Shown here in pieces: positions 40,086-43,153 of a stretch of 43,153 bases of DNA; within the stretch, counting starts at the first letter, position 1; every line of letters starts with the position of its first letter. Source of the stretch: a virus. Both the position numbers and the translations under genes were made by a program. The stretch is taken from the IMG/VR virus record IMGVR_UViG_3300042868_003035, positions 1 to 43,153 of that record. One strand, 5' to 3'. The notes under the pieces are model-generated. The model was not told the DNA's origin. It ran no database searches and saw nothing but the letters and a program-made list of their open reading frames with translations.

Positions 40086-40583
40086 ATGCGCGTAGATACT
40101 CTTCCTTCCCCCGGTTTGCTAAGTAACGGCATTCGTCTCCGCATTGAAGCTGCTAAAGCTATTAGCGCTGCTGAGATTAACGCTGGCCTGAATGGTGGTA
40201 CTTCCAGTACCGCATCTAACTTGCATGCCTTCTTTACTGCTTGCGTTAACTCGCTAACTGCGCTGCGCGAGCTAGTTGTTCCCACGATTGCTTCATTTAC
40301 GGCAGTTGCGGGTAACCCTTCGCGTATTACCCTGAAAGGTAGCGAGGGCTTTGACCCTAAGTTTGTGCCTGCTGGTACAGCGTTTGCCGTAACTGGGCAG
40401 GCTCGTACTGTCGGTAAGGTTACAGTAGACGGCCCGTTCATCTACCTTGACTTGACTGTACCGCTAGCTGCTGGCGCTGTAAACGTAGCTTACACACAGC
40501 CCGGTGCTGCTTCTAACTTACGCGATATTGCTGGCAATTTGCTTGCAAGCTTTACCGCTCAGGCCGTAACTAATACAATCTAA
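40086..40583 (+). CDS. Virion-associated protein with SwmB-like beta domain
   Basis: A 165-residue protein with ATAAGGAG before its ATG. The N-terminal 75 residues are helical. Residues about 75-165 form a beta domain whose pattern (PSRITLKGSEGF, FAVTGQARTVGKVTVDG, IYLDLTVPLAAGAVNVAYTQ, LRDIAGNLLASF) resembles the SwmB-type repeat of bacterial surface and adhesive proteins. It may be a fibre or decoration protein that binds a surface. The call is by pattern only. Confidence 0.6.
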   Translation: MRVDTLPSPGLLSNGIRLRIEAAKAISAAEINAGLNGGTSSTASNLHAFFTACVNSLTALRELVVPTIASFTAVAGNPSRITLKGSEGFDPKFVPAGTAFAVTGQARTVGKVTVDGPFIYLDLTVPLAAGAVNVAYTQPGAASNLRDIAGNLLASFTAQAVTNTI

Positions 40584-40584
40584 C

Positions 40585-41196
40585 ATGGTTAAGCTACCAA
40601 CCTCCGTAACTGGTCGCGTAGCTGCCGCGACTCTGGCGCTCAGCATGGCTGGCGCTGGAGCAATCGTTGCTCATGAGGGGATGCGTAAGGTAGCTTACGT
40701 AGACCCCGTAGGTGTAGTTACCGTATGTGCTGGTCATACTCTTACTGCTAAGCTAGGCCAAGTCAAGACCCCAGAAGAATGCGCCGTGCTGCTACAGCAA
40801 GACGTAGAAGTGGCTCAGACTGCCGTTAAACGGCTAGTTAAAGTACACATTACTCAGGATCAGTTTAACGCCCTTGTTAGCTTTACGTTTAATGTAGGCG
40901 AGGGCAACTTTGCCAAAAGCACGTTGCTACGGAAAGCCAATGCTGGCGACTGCTGGGGCGCTGGGGCTGAGTTCCCTCGCTGGACTAAGGCTGGCGGCAA
41001 AGAGCTACCCGGCCTAGTAACCCGCAGAGCAGAAGAGCGCAAACAATGGGAGAAGGGCTGTGCCCCAAGTAAATATACGTTTAATCAAAGTAGCCGATTA
41101 TACGCAAGCTTTAACCGACCTTCAGACAATCTGCCTTCCGGGCGATTTGCCGTTGTGCCCATCGGGCTACGGCGGGAACTGGTGGATAGCGTTTAA
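40585..41196 (+). CDS. SAR endolysin, lysozyme (GH24-like)
   Basis: A 203-residue muramidase. The catalytic triad pattern E31-x8-D40-x5-T46 (HEGMRKVAYVDPVGVVTV) matches T4-type lysozymes. Residues 12-29 (VAAATLALSMAGAGAIVA) form a weakly hydrophobic Ala/Gly-rich segment of the signal-arrest-release kind, so the enzyme can cross the inner membrane without the holin. The usual lysozyme domain ends around RRAEERKQWEKGC (residue 157). The extra ~45 residues are encoded in a second frame of the overlapping GNAT gene. Confidence 0.9.
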   Translation: MVKLPTSVTGRVAAATLALSMAGAGAIVAHEGMRKVAYVDPVGVVTVCAGHTLTAKLGQVKTPEECAVLLQQDVEVAQTAVKRLVKVHITQDQFNALVSFTFNVGEGNFAKSTLLRKANAGDCWGAGAEFPRWTKAGGKELPGLVTRRAEERKQWEKGCAPSKYTFNQSSRLYASFNRPSDNLPSGRFAVVPIGLRRELVDSV

Positions 41197-41485
41197 AGAA
41201 AGCGAGCCTGTAGGCTTCTCTTGTTTTAAGGATGTCGGGCATAAGACCGTACACCTTGCAAGAGCAGGCGTATTAAGCAAATGCCGTGGGCAGGGTTTGT
41301 ACCCAAGGTTGATTCGAGCCGGTCACAAATGGGCTCAGCGGAATGGGTATTCTGCTGCCATCACCGACTGTACCACTTGGAATACAAGCTCTGCTAACGG
41401 CCTGCTTAAGGCTGGCTACAAACCGTTCTGGCCTCAGACCCCTTGGGGTTTGCCTGATTCAATATACTGGCAACGGTCTCTCTAG
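41060..41485 (+). CDS. GNAT family N-acetyltransferase overlapping the endolysin
   Basis: A 141-residue acetyltransferase-like protein. The GTG start at 41060 has GGAGAAGGG just upstream. It shows the GNAT order: strand pair (NWWIAFKESEPVGFSCFKD), an acyl-CoA loop R-G-Q-G-L-Y (SKCRGQGLYPRLIRAGHKWA), then the strand YSAAITDCTTWN and SANGLLKAGYKPFW. Its first 137 bases lie inside the endolysin gene in a different frame. Substrate unknown; it could modify a host or virion protein. Confidence 0.85.
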   Translation: MPQVNIRLIKVADYTQALTDLQTICLPGDLPLCPSGYGGNWWIAFKESEPVGFSCFKDVGHKTVHLARAGVLSKCRGQGLYPRLIRAGHKWAQRNGYSAAITDCTTWNTSSANGLLKAGYKPFWPQTPWGLPDSIYWQRSL

Positions 41486-41553
41486 TTGTAAGATCAGCAC
41501 AACTCAAACTAGCTGTCAATTAACTGCGCTATCGCGCTAACCTAGGATTTATT

Positions 41554-42051
41554 ATGTCTTTCAAACTTGCGGCTAACTCTAATAGCCAATTCCTGCTCGT
41601 TCCTCAGCCCATGCCTCAGATTACTGCTGCTGAGGTTATTGGTGCTAACAACGGCACCCGCCCCGATTTGCTGGCTTTCGCTGATCGTGTGTACGCTCTC
41701 AATACTGACAACAGCGTTACATACCGCGCAGTCGCTGGCTCTTTGGTTCGCGTGCTGCCTGCTGGTGCACAGCCTCGTGCTGATCGTAACACGGGTGCTG
41801 TTAGCTTTACCGTGCCTGACCAGACTGACGTTCAGATTTTGGCTGGTTCTGGCACTATCGTCGTTACCTTCCCTGCGCTGGTATCTGACGGCCAAGAACT
41901 CTGCATTACGTTGGAGACTGCTTACACTGCCGTAACCTTTGCGGGTAATGGCCGTACTGTTATCCCGGGTGCTGCCCTTGCGGTTACTGCTGGTGCGTTT
42001 GCTCGCTTCCGTTACAACCTTGCCACCACTACTTGGCACCGCGTAGGCTAA
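41554..42051 (+). CDS. Abundant small virion protein, candidate capsid decoration or fibre
   Basis: A 165-residue beta-rich protein (VYALNTDNSVTYRAVAG, TIVVTFPALVSDGQELCITL, YNLATTTWHRVG). No enzyme motif is seen. Its codon use is as optimised as the major capsid gene: no CTA, ATA, AGG or AGA codons and no CTAG sites, whereas neighbouring genes are full of them. This suggests very high expression and so a multi-copy virion protein. The end TTWHRV is common in phage head or tail fibre proteins. Confidence 0.72.
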   Translation: MSFKLAANSNSQFLLVPQPMPQITAAEVIGANNGTRPDLLAFADRVYALNTDNSVTYRAVAGSLVRVLPAGAQPRADRNTGAVSFTVPDQTDVQILAGSGTIVVTFPALVSDGQELCITLETAYTAVTFAGNGRTVIPGAALAVTAGAFARFRYNLATTTWHRVG

Positions 42052-42063
42052 TTTAACCACAGC

Positions 42064-42387
42064 ATGACCCGATTACACCTATTCCTAATCGGCTTAGCGC
42101 TGTCCTTGGGCCTCGGCTGGTACAGCTATTCACAGCACGTGGAAGTTGTCCGGCTGAGGGCCGAGAACCAGAGCCTCATGGAGGCCCAGAAACGGGCCGT
42201 AGAGCGCGAAAAACGTGATCGGGCTGTGCTGGTAGCCCGGCAAGCTAAAATCGTCTCTCAAGGGCGCAAATTGGCTGAGGCTCAGGAAGCCCTCTCAGAG
42301 GCTCTACAACGCAATAAAAGCTGGAGTGATACCGATGTCCCAGACGAGGTTCAAAAAGCGCTCTCAGAGCGTTCTGACAAGCCGTAA
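42064..42387 (+). CDS. i-spanin, Rz-like
   Basis: A 107-residue protein with an N-terminal membrane anchor (residues about 4-20, LHLFLIGLALSLGLGWY) and a long charged coiled coil (VVRLRAENQSLMEAQKRAVEREK and onward). This is the form of inner-membrane spanins, which join the outer-membrane lipoprotein to disrupt the outer membrane. The o-spanin gene starts inside it, as in lambda and T7. Confidence 0.9.
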   Translation: MTRLHLFLIGLALSLGLGWYSYSQHVEVVRLRAENQSLMEAQKRAVEREKRDRAVLVARQAKIVSQGRKLAEAQEALSEALQRNKSWSDTDVPDEVQKALSERSDKP

Positions 42388-42616
42388 ATTGGCTGTGTGC
42401 ATCGGGTTAATACTGGTTCTGCTATTGCTACCCGCTTGCGGTACGGTTAAGTACGTTAAGGAAGCACCGCCACACGAGCTACTGCTCGACTGCCCTACGG
42501 TGATCGAGAAGATTAAAACTAACGGCGAGCTTGCCGAGACTATCCTAGCCTATAGGAATGCTCTTAAGGCTTGCAACATTGACAAGGAAAGCTTACGCGA
42601 GTGGGCTAAAGAATAA
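42335..42616 (+). CDS. o-spanin lipoprotein, Rz1-like
   Basis: A 93-residue lipoprotein starting at ATG 42335, behind CTGGAG; a GTG at 42326 is the alternative. The signal segment CIGLILVLLLLPACG ends in a lipobox LLPAC, so the mature protein begins at the Cys. It overlaps the Rz-like gene by 53 bases in another frame. The mature part is longer and less Pro-rich than lambda Rz1. Confidence 0.85.
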   Translation: MSQTRFKKRSQSVLTSRKLAVCIGLILVLLLLPACGTVKYVKEAPPHELLLDCPTVIEKIKTNGELAETILAYRNALKACNIDKESLREWAKE

Positions 42617-43153
42617 TGAGTGCATATATTGCTGATAATCAGCTACCGTTTAAGTATACGGCTACAGGCGCTATTGCGCTTAATGCCGTAATCTTTGATT
42701 GGGATACGCAAGAAGTAGAAGCACCGGGCTTAGCCCTGCATGTGCATGCTTTAGGAGTAGGCTGTGTGCTTACGCCTGAGTGGAGCAGCGACGAAGTAAA
42801 CTGGCGGGATGGCTGGATTGAGCCTACCGTGCTTAACAGTGTAATAGTAGCTACTATTACAGCGGCTGGGTTGTATAACGTGCCTAAGCTCGCAAGGTTC
42901 ATCCGGCTACGTGTGTCTACAGCCCAAAGCTCAGGCACTACTACGTTGTCCGTAACCAAGAGCTATGCAGACTTCCGCACTGCTACAGCTAGCGGTACTA
43001 GTGCAATGGCAGGAGCGGCTGCTCACGATGCCGTTATTCTCGGCAACCCAGTGCGTATTGGCGCGAGGGCTATAACAGCTAACTACGCGGCTGTAGCAAC
43101 AGGTGACGTAGCAGACTTAGTGTGTACCCTTACTGGGGCTCAAATTACTAAAG
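42616..43153 (+). CDS. Virion/tail-associated protein, N-terminal part (continues at base 1)
   Basis: The gene starts at ATG 42616, overlapping the o-spanin stop (TAATG at 42614-42618), and stays open to the window end. The last 127 bases repeat the window start in the same frame. Joined, it encodes 291 residues from 42616-43026 plus 1-465. The N-terminal part (YIADNQLPFKYTATGAIALN, then WSSDEVNWRDGWIEPTVLN) is beta-rich and looks structural. It is not recognised as a known family. Confidence 0.85.
   Translation, partial: MSAYIADNQLPFKYTATGAIALNAVIFDWDTQEVEAPGLALHVHALGVGCVLTPEWSSDEVNWRDGWIEPTVLNSVIVATITAAGLYNVPKLARFIRLRVSTAQSSGTTTLSVTKSYADFRTATASGTSAMAGAAAHDAVILGNPVRIGARAITANYAAVATGDVADLVCTLTGAQITK
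43027..43153. repeat. Right copy of 127-bp terminal overlap
   Basis: Identical to bases 1-127. Removing one copy gives a circular unit of 43,026 bp with an uninterrupted gene across the join. Confidence 0.95.

Noticed and set aside
41542-42060. Minus-strand frame opposite the codon-optimised virion gene
   Set aside because: An artefact of biased codons on the + strand; no ribosome binding site and no family features.

Overview
The window is a complete, circularly assembled genome of a lytic, T7-like podophage (Autographiviridae type). It encodes a single-subunit phage RNA polymerase, a T7-style tail tube and ejection-protein set, a T7-type tail-fibre anchor and a two-subunit terminase. No integrase, repressor, tRNA or CRISPR array was seen. 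The first 127 bases are repeated exactly as the last 127, so the unit is a circle of about 43,026 bp and one gene runs across the cut (42616 to the end, then 1 to 465). All genes lie on the + strand. The host is not identified. Near-consensus sigma-70 promoters and Shine-Dalgarno sequences point to a Gram-negative proteobacterium.

Layout: 466-1940 is a non-coding control region. It carries two GC-rich 12-bp repeats, a candidate phage promoter, five strong host-type promoters (991-1413), a 26-bp tandem repeat and several hairpins. Early genes (1953-6605) are small and mostly unknown; they include a miniature protein-kinase-like gene at 3616 and a codon-optimised gene at 5655, with hairpins between them that resemble RNase III processing sites. 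Replication genes (6602-17715) are Toprim primase, DnaB-like helicase, family A DNA polymerase, a probable ssDNA-binding protein, 5'-3' exonuclease, endonuclease VII, a DEDD exonuclease with a zinc ribbon, a dATP/dGTP diphosphohydrolase-like protein and ATP-dependent ligase. The phage RNA polymerase (17712) sits between replication and structural genes, and primase and helicase are separate proteins, as in phiKMV-like phages.

Structure and exit: a gp7.3-like protein, portal, scaffold, major capsid, a strong terminator, tail tubular A and B and three ejection proteins follow. The last ejection protein (1657 aa) appears to combine a glucosaminidase, a possible ADP-ribosyltransferase-like segment and a zinc-protease motif. 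Next come a beta-helix tail spike, holin, terminase subunits, a SwmB-like virion protein, SAR endolysin, a GNAT gene overlapping the endolysin in another frame, a highly codon-optimised small virion protein, Rz/Rz1 spanins and the gene crossing the cut.

Control: the five host promoters would drive early genes. A second, repeated motif, AGTACC-T-n-TA-k-TAC, occurs in the left region, inside the exonuclease gene, just after the RNA polymerase, before the capsid gene and before the tail spike. It is the best candidate for the promoter of the phage's own RNA polymerase and looks like the most useful new element here.
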